Shown here: in pieces, positions 42,312 through 52,319 of the stretch
Layout of the letters: each line of letters begins with the position of its first letter
How positions within the stretch are numbered: the first letter of the stretch is position 1
Assembly: GCA_016705575.1 (NCBI GenBank)
Contig: JADIXX010000006.1
Location: forward strand, 419,711-483,710
Reading direction: 5' to 3'
DNA: 64,000 bases
Source of the DNA: Candidatus Aalborgicola defluviihabitans
GTDB taxonomy: Bacteria > Pseudomonadota > Gammaproteobacteria > Burkholderiales > Burkholderiaceae_C
Translations under genes and position numbers: made by a program
Notes under the pieces: generated by a model
What the model saw: only the letters and a program-made list of their open reading frames with translations
Database searches by the model: none
Told to the model about the DNA's origin: nothing

Positions 42312-43079
42312 CTACCGCGCAACCAACTCCCGCACCGCAGCCAACTGCCGCCGTGAAACCGCCAGCAACTCATCCACGCCGTTCAGGCGTACAGCCCAAC
42401 CTTCGCCCTCTACTGCATCGAAGTGTTTTTCCAGCGTGCGCACGGCACGCCGGGCGATAAGGGCATTGCGGTGGATGCGGACAAAGTCATGGCGGTATTT
42501 TTCTTCCAGCTCGCCCAGCGATCCGTCCAGGATATAACTGCGGCTGGGAGTGCGCACCGTGATGTATTTCAACTCGGCCTTGAAATACAGCACTTGCTGC
42601 AATGGCACCCGTTCGGTACGACCACGCTCCTGGATGATGAGCACGTCCTCTTGAGCGGAATGAGCCTCCAGCCCTCGTCGAAATTGGACTATACGCTCCA
42701 CTTTTTGTAGCGCTGCCTGCAAGCGCTCCAGCCGCACAGGCTTGGTCAGGTAGTCCACCGCCTCCAGTTCAAACGCTTCTACAGCGTGCTCGGCATGCGC
42801 CGTGACAAAGATCAGCGCGGGCGGTTGCACCAGGGCCTGAAGTGAGCGCGCCAACGTCAAGCCATCGGCGCCAGGCATGTGAATGTCGATGAACGCCACG
42901 TCCACTGCGTGGTGCTGCATCTGGGCCATGGCTTGCACCGCATTAGCAGCCTCACCCACCCATTGCACAGCGGGTGCAGCGCAGTCACCCAGCAGGGTGC
43001 GCATGCGGGCACGGGCCAGCGCCTCGTCATCGATTACCAGGGCCTTGAGGACTCCGGCAGCTGCGGTGTTCGCCGTCAC
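42312..43079 (-). CDS. algR: LytTR-family response regulator (AlgR-type)
   Basis: 255 residues from GTG 43079, which overlaps the kinase stop (GTGA). Residues 11-130 form a receiver with phospho-acceptor Asp65 in VAFIDIHMPGADG and the Lys in YLTKPVRLERL. The C-terminal LytTR DNA-binding domain has EKYRHDFVRIHRNALI. The linker (about 124-141, including IVQFRRGLEAHS) is encoded by a family A repeat in frame. The closest known system is AlgZ/AlgR; target genes are unknown here. Confidence 0.92.
   Translation of the reverse strand: MTANTAAAGVLKALVIDDEALARARMRTLLGDCAAPAVQWVGEAANAVQAMAQMQHHAVDVAFIDIHMPGADGLTLARSLQALVQPPALIFVTAHAEHAVEAFELEAVDYLTKPVRLERLQAALQKVERIVQFRRGLEAHSAQEDVLIIQERGRTERVPLQQVLYFKAELKYITVRTPSRSYILDGSLGELEEKYRHDFVRIHRNALIARRAVRTLEKHFDAVEGEGWAVRLNGVDELLAVSRRQLAAVRELVAR
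42663..42712 (-). repeat. Dispersed repeat family A inside algR (in frame)
   Basis: The plus strand reads GAGCCTCCAGCCCTCGTCGA then AATTGGACTATACGCTCC. The coding strand ends TTTCGACGAGGGCTGGAG, giving QFRRGLEAH. This copy is read in a different frame from those in era and pepN. Confidence 0.65.
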
Positions 43080-44128
43080 AGCGGCACCTCGATGCGTACC
43101 TGGTACACACCATCTTTGAGGCCAGCGCGAAACTGACTCTGCACATCGTGCAGCAGCGCCAGGCGTTCGCGCACATTGCGCAAGGCCAGCCCCTGGCCGT
43201 GCGCGCCCTGCCCGTTGGGCACGGTATTGGTTACCTTGATCAGCACAATGGACCCCCTGCGTTGGGTGGAGATACGCACATCGGCGCCGAGCGGACTGGG
43301 TTCCACGCCATGGCACACGGCATTTTCCACCAAAGGCTGCAGTAGCAAGGGAGGCAGTATGGCATCGTCTGCGGCAGGGTCCAGATCCCACTCCAGGCGC
43401 AGGCGGTCGCCAAAGCGCACCTGCTCAATGGCCAGATACGCTTTGGCCAATTCAATTTCCTGGGCCAGCCGCACGGGCTCGTCCGAATCCTTGAGCGCCT
43501 GGCGAAATAGATCACTCAAATCCTCCAGCAGGGCCTCAGCCTTGGCAGGCTCCGCCCGTACCAAGGCAATCGCGCTATTGAGGGTGTTGAATAGAAAGTG
43601 GGGGCGTATGCGTGACTGCAGCTCGGCCAGCCGGGCCGATGTGTGGGCTGGCATTTGCCCCTTGCTGCGCATGACCAGCGCCGCCACCAGCAACCCGGCC
43701 ACCAACATACCACTGAACGCGCTGGCAACCCAGGGCAACGACACCAGAAGCCCCGACCAAGCCAGCATCCCGCAACCATACAGCCCCGACACGGCGCCCA
43801 ATGCCACCGCTGCGGTGTATTGCAGTTCTGGTTTAAGGCGCGCCAGCAGACGTTTGGACAAACAGGTCAGTAGCAGCCATACCACGGTGGCTGGCAAGGC
43901 TCCACCGGTAACCAGAGCCAGGCGAATGACCCAATCCACCGCATCACGTGCACCAAACCCCACCGCCACACCGGCGCAGACCTCCACAAACAACACAGCG
44001 CGCAGCACTACCCCAATCTGGCAGGCATCAAACACCAGACGGGGCTCGGGCGGCGCGGTATCCACAGGGTGCGTGGCAGGCGCAGCTTCCAGCTCCTGGA
44101 ACGCCGATAATATTTGGGTGTCTTTCAT
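43076..44128 (-). CDS. algZ: LytS/AlgZ-family sensor histidine kinase
   Basis: 350 residues from ATG 44128. About four transmembrane helices occupy residues 35-165, then the His_kinase domain has the phospho-acceptor in RIRPHFLFNTLNSAIALV. The ATP-binding domain has PPLLLQPLVENAVCHGV and the G-box LRNVRERLALL. It overlaps the response regulator by 4 bases. A longer frame from 44173 would run into the divergent argH start. The signal sensed is unknown. Confidence 0.9.
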   Translation of the reverse strand: MKDTQILSAFQELEAAPATHPVDTAPPEPRLVFDACQIGVVLRAVLFVEVCAGVAVGFGARDAVDWVIRLALVTGGALPATVVWLLLTCLSKRLLARLKPELQYTAAVALGAVSGLYGCGMLAWSGLLVSLPWVASAFSGMLVAGLLVAALVMRSKGQMPAHTSARLAELQSRIRPHFLFNTLNSAIALVRAEPAKAEALLEDLSDLFRQALKDSDEPVRLAQEIELAKAYLAIEQVRFGDRLRLEWDLDPAADDAILPPLLLQPLVENAVCHGVEPSPLGADVRISTQRRGSIVLIKVTNTVPNGQGAHGQGLALRNVRERLALLHDVQSQFRAGLKDGVYQVRIEVPL

Positions 44129-44166
44129 GAACCCGGATTTTGACTCCAAACCCTGCGCTGCACCCC

Positions 44167-45624
<1,458 letters not shown>

Positions 45625-45677
45625 CGTTTGTGCAAAGTTGCTGGCCTAGTCCGGCCATCGGGTATACGCTTGATACC

Positions 45678-47081
45678 ATGCAAAATATGGGTATTGTCCA
45701 GTCCGTGCGTGGCAGCGTCGTCGATGCACGATTCGAATCCGATTTACCCTCCATCCGCAACATACTGCATGCCGATGATGGCCGCGTGGTCCTGGAGGTC
45801 GTAGCCCAGCGGGATGCGCACCATGTCCGTGCTATTGCACTAACCTCAACCCAGGGTCTTGCGCGCGGTGCAGCGGTCCAGGACAGCGGCGCACCTTTGA
45901 AGGTGCCAGTCGGCAAGACCATCCTGTCGCGCATGTTCGACGTATTTGGCAATGCCATTGACCGCTTGCCGGCACCCGACGCGGTTCAGTGGCGCTCAGT
46001 GCACCGGGCTCCGCCGGCGCTGGTGAGTCGCTCCACCAAATCCGAGATTTTCGAGACCGGCATCAAGGTTATCGACGTGCTCATGCCCCTGGAGCGGGGT
46101 GGCAAAGCCGGTCTGTTTGGCGGCGCGGGGGTCGGCAAGACGGTTTTGCTGACCGAGATGATTCACAACATGGTGGGGCATCAGGAGGGCGTCAGCATCT
46201 TCTGCGGCATTGGCGAGCGCTGCCGTGAAGGTCAAGAGTTGTACAGCGACATGAAGACCGCTGGAGTTTTGCCCAACATGGTGATGGTCTTTGGCCAGAT
46301 GAATGAGCCCGCCGGGAGCCGCTTTCGCGTGGGCCACGCAGCATTGACCATGGCTGAGTATTTTCGGGATGATGAGCACCGCGATGTCTTGCTGCTGATC
46401 GACAACATCTTTCGATTCATTCAGGCCGGCTCCGAAGTGTCGGGGCTGATGGGGCAAATGCCATCGCGCCTAGGTTACCAGCCCACCATGGGAACCGAAT
46501 TGGCGGGCCTGGAAGAGCGCATTGCCAACACCGACACTGGCGCCATCACCTCCATTCAAGCGGTCTATGTCCCGGCTGACGATTTCACCGATCCAGCGGC
46601 AGTGCACACCTTCTCGCACCTTTCGGCGTCGATTGTGCTGTCGCGCAAGCGGGCCAGTGAGGGTCTGTACCCAGCCATTGACCCGCTGCAATCGAACTCC
46701 AAAATGGCGACACCCGGCATTGTCGGCGAACGGCACTATGCGTTGGCGCAGGAGATTCGCGGCACACTGGCCCAATACGCGCAGCTAAAGGACATCATCG
46801 CCATGCTGGGGTTAGAGCAACTATCCTCCGGTGACCGCAACGTAGTTGCCCGCGCCCGTCGTCTGGAGCGCTTTCTCACCCAGCCGTTCTTCACCACCGA
46901 GCAGTTCACCGGCATGCCGGGCAAGCTCGTTAGCCTGAAAGATGCGCTGGACGGATGTGAGCGCATCCTGCGTGACGAGTTCAAAGACTACCCCGAGAGC
47001 GCGCTCTACATGATCGGCGCGGTTGATGAGGCCAAGGCCAAATTGCCGGCGTCAAAGGAGCAAGACCATGCAGTGCAATAG
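45678..47081 (+). CDS. atpD: N-ATPase F1 subunit beta
   Basis: The catalytic subunit of an alternative (N-type) F-ATPase. From ATG 45678 it is 467 residues, with the P-loop GGAGVGKTVLLTEM, the catalytic Glu in CGIGERCREGQEL, and SRLGYQPTMGTELAGLEERI. It differs clearly from housekeeping AtpD, for example at the N-terminus (IVQSVRGSVVDARFE). It is the first gene of a D-C-Q-R-B-E-F-A-G operon, the order defining N-ATPases. A promoter is expected in the 53 bases after argH. Confidence 0.94.
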   Translation: MQNMGIVQSVRGSVVDARFESDLPSIRNILHADDGRVVLEVVAQRDAHHVRAIALTSTQGLARGAAVQDSGAPLKVPVGKTILSRMFDVFGNAIDRLPAPDAVQWRSVHRAPPALVSRSTKSEIFETGIKVIDVLMPLERGGKAGLFGGAGVGKTVLLTEMIHNMVGHQEGVSIFCGIGERCREGQELYSDMKTAGVLPNMVMVFGQMNEPAGSRFRVGHAALTMAEYFRDDEHRDVLLLIDNIFRFIQAGSEVSGLMGQMPSRLGYQPTMGTELAGLEERIANTDTGAITSIQAVYVPADDFTDPAAVHTFSHLSASIVLSRKRASEGLYPAIDPLQSNSKMATPGIVGERHYALAQEIRGTLAQYAQLKDIIAMLGLEQLSSGDRNVVARARRLERFLTQPFFTTEQFTGMPGKLVSLKDALDGCERILRDEFKDYPESALYMIGAVDEAKAKLPASKEQDHAVQ

Positions 47082-47472
47082 CATGCACCTCCAAATCCTT
47101 CTGCCTTCGCACATCTTCGCCGACAAAACCGGCGTCAAGCGCATCGTGGCGGAAACGCGAGAGGGATCGTTCGGCCTGCTGCCGAACCGCCTCGATTGTG
47201 TTGCCGCGATTACTGCCGGGATCCTGGTCTATGAGACACCGTCCGAAGGAGAGGTCTACGTCGCCCTGGATGAGGGGGTGTTGGTCAAGACCGGAGCGAA
47301 TGTGTCTATCTCCGTACGCAGGGCCATGGGCGGCGCCAATCTCTCACAGTTGCGCCAGGCGGTTGAGCAGGAATTTAGTCAGCTCAATGCGCAAGAGAAA
47401 GACGTTCGTTCGGTCATGGCCAAGCTGGAAACTGGCTTTCTGCGCCAATTTGCGAGTTTCCAGCATGATTGA
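47068..47472 (+). CDS. atpC: N-ATPase F1 subunit epsilon
   Basis: 134 residues from ATG 47068, chosen for AGGAG 7 bases upstream. It has the epsilon beta-sandwich (HLQILLPSHIFADKTGVKRI, then EGSFGLLPNRLDCVAAI) and a short helical tail. In standard operons atpC comes last; here it is second and overlaps the end of atpD, as in N-ATPases. Confidence 0.92.
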   Translation: MQCNSMHLQILLPSHIFADKTGVKRIVAETREGSFGLLPNRLDCVAAITAGILVYETPSEGEVYVALDEGVLVKTGANVSISVRRAMGGANLSQLRQAVEQEFSQLNAQEKDVRSVMAKLETGFLRQFASFQHD

Positions 47473-47806
47473 TCGGGCCAATAAACCAGAAAAAACGTCG
47501 CTCGACATGGCCGGGCAAGTTGGTGCCAAGGCCGCTCGCAAGCTGCAGGCGCAGCGCAACCCGACACCAGGCGTCTGGTTTGGCCTGGGGCTGATGGGTG
47601 TGATCGGCTGGTCGGTGGTCGTACCCACCTTGTTGGGTGCTGCGCTGGGTCTGTGGCTGGACCGGCACTATCCCGGTGGGCACTCATGGACGCTGGCGCT
47701 GATGGCCGCCGGGCTGGTGCTGGGCTGTTTCAACGCGTGGGTTTGGGTTACCAAGGAAGATGCCGCCATGGGCTACGACCGGGAAAATCATGATGACCGG
47801 CCCTGA
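47465..47806 (+). CDS. atpQ: N-ATPase subunit AtpQ (AtpI-like)
   Basis: 113 residues with two transmembrane helices (GVWFGLGLMGVIGWSVVVP and SWTLALMAAGLVLGCFNAW) around a short acidic hairpin (LWLDRHYPGGH). It is related to AtpI/AtpZ, thought to help c-ring assembly or Mg uptake. The ATG at 47465 overlaps the atpC stop. Confidence 0.85.
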   Translation: MIDRANKPEKTSLDMAGQVGAKAARKLQAQRNPTPGVWFGLGLMGVIGWSVVVPTLLGAALGLWLDRHYPGGHSWTLALMAAGLVLGCFNAWVWVTKEDAAMGYDRENHDDRP

Positions 47807-48080
47807 CGCACTGTCCCTGTTGTTGGCATGGTTCGCTGGCAGCGCGCTGGGGGCGTTCTTCTTTGGCGGACTCTGGTGGACCGTGCGCAAGGGCCTTGCC
47901 GCCCCCAATCCGGCCTTGTGGATTTTGCCCAGCGCGTTACTGCGTACCGCAGTGACCCTGGCCGGCTTCTATTGGGCCACAGGCGCAGATTGGCAGCGTC
48001 TGCTGGCATGCCTTGTTGGCTTCGTGATGGCCCGCCAGATCACCATGCGCCTGACACGGGAGCCCTCCCATGCACCTTAG
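47790..48080 (+). CDS. atpR: N-ATPase subunit AtpR
   Basis: 96 residues from ATG 47790 with three hydrophobic helices (LSLLLAWFAGSALGAFFF, PSALLRTAVTLAGFYWATG, RLLACLVGFVMARQITM). AtpR proteins exist only in N-ATPase operons; conserved Arg residues in the membrane helices are suggested to interact with the c-ring Glu. It overlaps atpQ upstream and atpB downstream. Confidence 0.85.
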   Translation: MMTGPDALSLLLAWFAGSALGAFFFGGLWWTVRKGLAAPNPALWILPSALLRTAVTLAGFYWATGADWQRLLACLVGFVMARQITMRLTREPSHAP

Positions 48081-48771
48081 CCCCGACCAGATGATCTTTT
48101 GGCAACTCGGCTTCATCAAACTCAACGCCACCATTGCCTTTACCTGGGGCCTGATGCTGCTGCTGGTCGTAGGCTCCATGCTCATCACCCGCAAACTCTC
48201 CACTGAGCTGACCCGCTCGCGTTGGCAGAACCTGCTGGAAATCATTGTCACCGGCATCGAGTCGCAAATTGCAGAGGTCGGCATACACGAACCACGCAAA
48301 GCCATAGGCTTTTTGGGCACGCTCTTCCTGTTCGTCGCAAGTGCCAGCCTGTGCACCATCATTCCCGGCTACGAGCCGCCCACCGGATCACTGTCGACCA
48401 CAGCGGCGCTGGCCCTGTGCGTGTTGGTGGCTGTACCGATGTTCGGCATTGCGGACCAGGGGCTGGGCGGTTACCTGGAGTCTTATTTGGAGCCCACTGT
48501 GCTTATGCTCCCGTTTAACATCATCAGTGAAATGTCGCGCACCCTGGCGCTGGCGGTGCGGCTGTTTGGCAACATGATGAGCGGGGCCATGATCATCGCC
48601 ATCCTGCTCACCATCACGCCCTTTGTTTTTCCGATTGTCATGACGGTGCTGGGCCTACTGACCGGAATGGTGCAAGCCTACATCTTCAGCATATTGGCGG
48701 CCGTCTATATCGCGGCAGCCCAGCACGTTCGCAAGCCCGATCCGGAGCCACAGCAAACGGCCAAAACCTGA
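48070..48771 (+). CDS. atpB: N-ATPase F0 subunit a
   Basis: The 233-residue membrane subunit forms the ion half-channels. The essential Arg is in ISEMSRTLALAVRLFGNMMSG. Five to six transmembrane helices are visible, ending with VQAYIFSILAAVYIAAA. It is shorter than housekeeping AtpB, as usual for N-ATPases. Confidence 0.94.
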   Translation: MHLSPDQMIFWQLGFIKLNATIAFTWGLMLLLVVGSMLITRKLSTELTRSRWQNLLEIIVTGIESQIAEVGIHEPRKAIGFLGTLFLFVASASLCTIIPGYEPPTGSLSTTAALALCVLVAVPMFGIADQGLGGYLESYLEPTVLMLPFNIISEMSRTLALAVRLFGNMMSGAMIIAILLTITPFVFPIVMTVLGLLTGMVQAYIFSILAAVYIAAAQHVRKPDPEPQQTAKT

Positions 48772-48797
48772 ACAACCAAACCTTCAAAGGACTCTCT

Positions 48798-49088
48798 ATG
48801 GACAGCATGACCATCATCGCAGTGGCATCCATCGTCATTGCCGGACTCACCACCGGCTTCGGCTGCATGGGGCCCGCGTTCGCCGAGGGGCGCGCGGTTG
48901 CGACCGCCCTCACCGCGCTGGCGCAGCAGCCTGACGCCTCTGCAACCATTACGCGCACCCTGTTCGTCGGTCTGGCGATGATCGAATCCACTGCGATCTA
49001 CTGTTTTGTAGTCTCGATGATCCTGATTTTTGCCAATCCATTCTGGAACCACGCGGCCGCAGCGGTTGCCGCAGTTGCCGCAAAGTAG
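48798..49088 (+). CDS. atpE: N-ATPase F0 subunit c
   Basis: The 96-residue rotor subunit has two transmembrane helices. The ion-binding site in helix 2 is IESTAIY (Glu63, Ser64, Thr65, Tyr68), the residue set of Na+-binding c subunits. In helix 1 the position that is Gln in Na+ F-ATPases is Glu30 (PAFAEGRAV), giving two carboxylates per site, a hallmark of N-ATPases. AAAGGA lies 7 bases before the ATG. Confidence 0.95.
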   Translation: MDSMTIIAVASIVIAGLTTGFGCMGPAFAEGRAVATALTALAQQPDASATITRTLFVGLAMIESTAIYCFVVSMILIFANPFWNHAAAAVAAVAAK

Positions 49089-49090
49089 CC

Positions 49091-49831
49091 ATGCTCATTG
49101 ACTGGTTCACGGTCGGCGCGCAAACGCTGAACTTTCTCATCCTGGTATGGCTAATGAAGCGCTACCTCTACAAGCCGGTGCTCGATGCGATTGATGCGCG
49201 GGAAAAGCGCATCGCATCGGAACTGGCCGACGCCGCCCAAAAGCAGGCGCAAGCCGACAGTGAGCGCGATACCTTCAAGCAGAAAAATGCTGATTTTGAC
49301 CAGCAACGCGAGGCCCTTGCGCGCAAGGCCAGCGCTGAAGTGGACGCCGAACGCAAACGTCTGCTCACTGACGCGCGCACGGCAGCCGACGCCGTGCAGG
49401 CCAAGCGGCATGAGGCCCTGGAGAGCGAACTGCAAACACTGCAAGAGGACATTGCCCGGCGCAGCCAGGAAGAAGTGTTTGCCATCGCGCGCAAGGTCCT
49501 GACCGATCTGGCCGGCACCACTCTCGAAGACCGCATAACCGAGGTGTTTGCCCAGCGCCTGGGTTCTATGGATGCACACGCCAAGAGCGAACTGTCCAAG
49601 GCCCTACAGGCATCGCCCGGCACGGTACGGGTGCGCAGTGCGTTCGAGTTGACGCCTGCCCAGCAGGCGGCATTGGGGCAAGCAATGGACGCTGCCATGG
49701 GGGCCAAGCTGCCCATCCGGTTCGAGACGACCCCCGATGTGATTGGCGGCATCGAGCTCAGCGCCAACGGCTGGAAAATTGCCTGGAATATTTCTGATTT
49801 TCTGGCGTCGCTGCAGCAAAAGGCTTCATGA
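49091..49831 (+). CDS. atpF: N-ATPase F0 subunit b fused to a delta-like domain
   Basis: 246 residues, about 90 longer than a plain b subunit. One N-terminal transmembrane helix (FTVGAQTLNFLILVWLMKRY) leads into a long charged coiled coil (40-170). The last 80 residues (VRVRSAFELTPAQQAALG, then TTPDVIGGIELSANGWKI) resemble the C-terminal domain of subunit delta. No separate atpH exists in the operon, so this protein probably replaces both. Confidence 0.9.
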   Translation: MLIDWFTVGAQTLNFLILVWLMKRYLYKPVLDAIDAREKRIASELADAAQKQAQADSERDTFKQKNADFDQQREALARKASAEVDAERKRLLTDARTAADAVQAKRHEALESELQTLQEDIARRSQEEVFAIARKVLTDLAGTTLEDRITEVFAQRLGSMDAHAKSELSKALQASPGTVRVRSAFELTPAQQAALGQAMDAAMGAKLPIRFETTPDVIGGIELSANGWKIAWNISDFLASLQQKAS

Positions 49832-51408
49832 ACAGTCCCTCGTCCAATCTGCAAACCGTACTGGACCGCAGCTTCGCAGACCTGCGCCAGCGGCGCGAAG
49901 CATTCTCGGCGCAGCTGGCCCCGCGCGAGACTGGCACCATCACCCAGGTATCAACCGGCATCGCCATGGTCAGCGGTCTGCCTGGCGTGGGCTACGACGA
50001 ACTGATTGCGTTTCCTGGCGGCGTGTTCGGCATTGCCTTCAACGTGGACGAACTCGAAGTGGGTGTGGTTTTGCTGGGCGAATACTGGCATCTGCGGGCG
50101 GGCGACGAAGTGCAACGCACCGGGCGAGTCATGGATGTGGGAGTGGGCGACGGTACGCTGGGCCGGGTAATGGACCCACTGGGGCGCCCACTGGACGGCC
50201 AGGGCCCCATCGTCACAAAACAACGTTTACCCATTGAGCGCCCCGCCGCCCCCATCATGGACCGCGCACCGGTGAGTGTGCCGCTGCAAACCGGGTTAAA
50301 GGTTGTTGACGCACTCATCCCGGTCGGCCGGGGCCAGCGGGAATTGATTCTGGGGGACCGCCAGACCGGCAAGACCACAATCGCGATCGACACCATCCTC
50401 AACCAGCAGGGCAAGGACGTGCTGTGTGTTTACTGTGCCATTGGCCAGCGCGCAGCGGCCGTGGCGAAAACGATTGCGATCCTGCAAGAAAAAGGGGCAA
50501 TGGCGTACACAGTCGTCATGGTGACCGAAGGCAACGATCCGCCCGGACTGGCCTACATTGCGCCCTACGCCGCGACCAGCATGGCCGAGCACTATATGCA
50601 CGCCGGGCGCGACGTTCTGATCGTTTACGACGATCTCACCCACCACGCACGCGCCTACCGCGAACTGTCCCTGCTGCTGCGCCGCCCGCCGGGGCGTGAG
50701 GCCTTTCCCGGTGATATTTTTTACATCCACTCGCGCTTGCTGGAGCGCTCCACGCACCTCAGCGAGGAACGGGGTGGTGGCTCGCTCACCGCCCTGCCCA
50801 TCATCGAAACCGAGGCGCAGAACATGTCGGCCTATATACCGACCAACCTGATTTCCATCACCGACGGGCAGATCTACCTCTCGCCGTCGCTGTTCGAACT
50901 CGGCGCTCTGCCAGCGGTCGATGTAGGAAAGTCGGTCTCCCGTGTAGGTGGCAAGGCTCAGCGCGCGGCCTACCGGGCCGTATCGGGTGACCTCAAACTG
51001 GCGTATTCCCAGTTCGAAGAGTTGGAGACCTTTGCGCGCTTTGGCGCCCGTCTGGACGCAAACACCACCCAGAGCATCGAGCATGGCCGGCGCATCCGCG
51101 CGTGCCTGAAACAGGCCGAATCGTCGCCAGTCTCCGAGGTCGCGCAGATCGCCGTGTTGATGGCACTGACCGCAAAATTGTTTGATACCGTGCCGCTGGA
51201 GCGCATGACCGATGCCGAACGCGCAGTGCGTGAGGCCGCCGCACAGATACCCACAGACGTCTGTGGGCGCTTTGATACCGCCAAAAAGCTCAGCGACGAG
51301 GACCAAGCGCTGATTATCGGAATTGCCCGCACCGCGCTGGCCCCTTTTCAGCCTGAAGCCGCGACTGCACCGGACAGTGCGGTCGCAGCACCCGTGGAGA
51401 AACCATGA
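49828..51408 (+). CDS. atpA: N-ATPase F1 subunit alpha
   Basis: The 526-residue nucleotide-binding subunit has the P-loop GDRQTGKTTIAIDTIL and the C-terminal LSPSLFELGALPAVDVGKSV. The N-terminus (FADLRQRREAFSAQLAPRET) differs from housekeeping alpha. It overlaps atpF by 4 bases and atpG by 4. Confidence 0.95.
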   Translation: MNSPSSNLQTVLDRSFADLRQRREAFSAQLAPRETGTITQVSTGIAMVSGLPGVGYDELIAFPGGVFGIAFNVDELEVGVVLLGEYWHLRAGDEVQRTGRVMDVGVGDGTLGRVMDPLGRPLDGQGPIVTKQRLPIERPAAPIMDRAPVSVPLQTGLKVVDALIPVGRGQRELILGDRQTGKTTIAIDTILNQQGKDVLCVYCAIGQRAAAVAKTIAILQEKGAMAYTVVMVTEGNDPPGLAYIAPYAATSMAEHYMHAGRDVLIVYDDLTHHARAYRELSLLLRRPPGREAFPGDIFYIHSRLLERSTHLSEERGGGSLTALPIIETEAQNMSAYIPTNLISITDGQIYLSPSLFELGALPAVDVGKSVSRVGGKAQRAAYRAVSGDLKLAYSQFEELETFARFGARLDANTTQSIEHGRRIRACLKQAESSPVSEVAQIAVLMALTAKLFDTVPLERMTDAERAVREAAAQIPTDVCGRFDTAKKLSDEDQALIIGIARTALAPFQPEAATAPDSAVAAPVEKP

Positions 51409-52319
51409 GCGGCACCATCGCGGAACTGCGTCGAAAAATCGACAGCGCCGGTGAACTGCAATCGGTGGTGCGCACCATGAAGGCGATGGCAGCCTCCAGC
51501 ATTGGTCAGTACGAACGTGCTGTGCAGGCGTTGGAGGACTACTACCGCACGGTACAGCTGGCTTTGTCCGCTGGCTTTCGTCAAATGCCCACGCCACTGC
51601 AGGATTCGGGCGCACAGCGTGGCGACCGAGGCAAGATCGTCGCATTGGTATTCGGCTCCGATCAAGGCCTGGTGGGCCAATTCAACGAGACATTGGTCGA
51701 ATTCACCGTCACAACGCTCAATGCCATGCCGGAAGACAAAACCATCTGGACCATTGGCGAGCGCATCCAGTCCCGCCTGGCCGAAACCCCACTGCCATTG
51801 GACCAGCGCTTTGCCCTGCCCATTTCCATCGATGCCATTACCGCGTTGGTCGGGCAAGTGCTACTTGCGTTGGAGGCCGCGCGTGAGGTGGGCGGTGTTG
51901 CGCAGGTTTTCCTGTTTCACAATGCTCCCACGGCCGGGTCGGTGTACACACCCACAGTGCAGCGTTTGCTGCCGCTGGATGAGGCTTGGCAACACGACCT
52001 TGTCGCGCTCCCGTGGCCTACCCGCAACTTGCCCGAGGTGTTGCAACTGGGCGAATCCGCGCTGTTGGCTTTCGTGCGCGAATACCTGTTTGTTTCGCTG
52101 TTTCGCACCTGCGCGCAGTCGCTGGCCAGCGAGAACGCCAGCAGGCTCGCGGCGATGCAACGCGCAGAGAAGAACATCGATGAACTGATGGACGACCTGA
52201 ACCGGTCATTCCACCGGCTGCGCCAAAACGGTATCGACGAAGAATTATTCGACCTCATTTCCGGCTTCGAGGCACTTGCTCCAAACAAACCAACACCAAA
52301 GGAAATACCATGCGTTTGA
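51405..52319 (+). CDS. atpG: N-ATPase F1 subunit gamma
   Basis: 304 residues. The N-terminal shaft helix (IAELRRKIDSAGELQSVVRT, then MKAMAASSIGQYE) and the C-terminal helix (ASRLAAMQRAEKNIDELMDD) form the coiled-coil rotor stalk. VFGSDQGLVGQFNE marks the globular part. It is divergent from housekeeping gamma, as usual for N-ATPases. Its end overlaps the ppk2 start by 10 bases. Confidence 0.93.
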   Translation: MSGTIAELRRKIDSAGELQSVVRTMKAMAASSIGQYERAVQALEDYYRTVQLALSAGFRQMPTPLQDSGAQRGDRGKIVALVFGSDQGLVGQFNETLVEFTVTTLNAMPEDKTIWTIGERIQSRLAETPLPLDQRFALPISIDAITALVGQVLLALEAAREVGGVAQVFLFHNAPTAGSVYTPTVQRLLPLDEAWQHDLVALPWPTRNLPEVLQLGESALLAFVREYLFVSLFRTCAQSLASENASRLAAMQRAEKNIDELMDDLNRSFHRLRQNGIDEELFDLISGFEALAPNKPTPKEIPCV

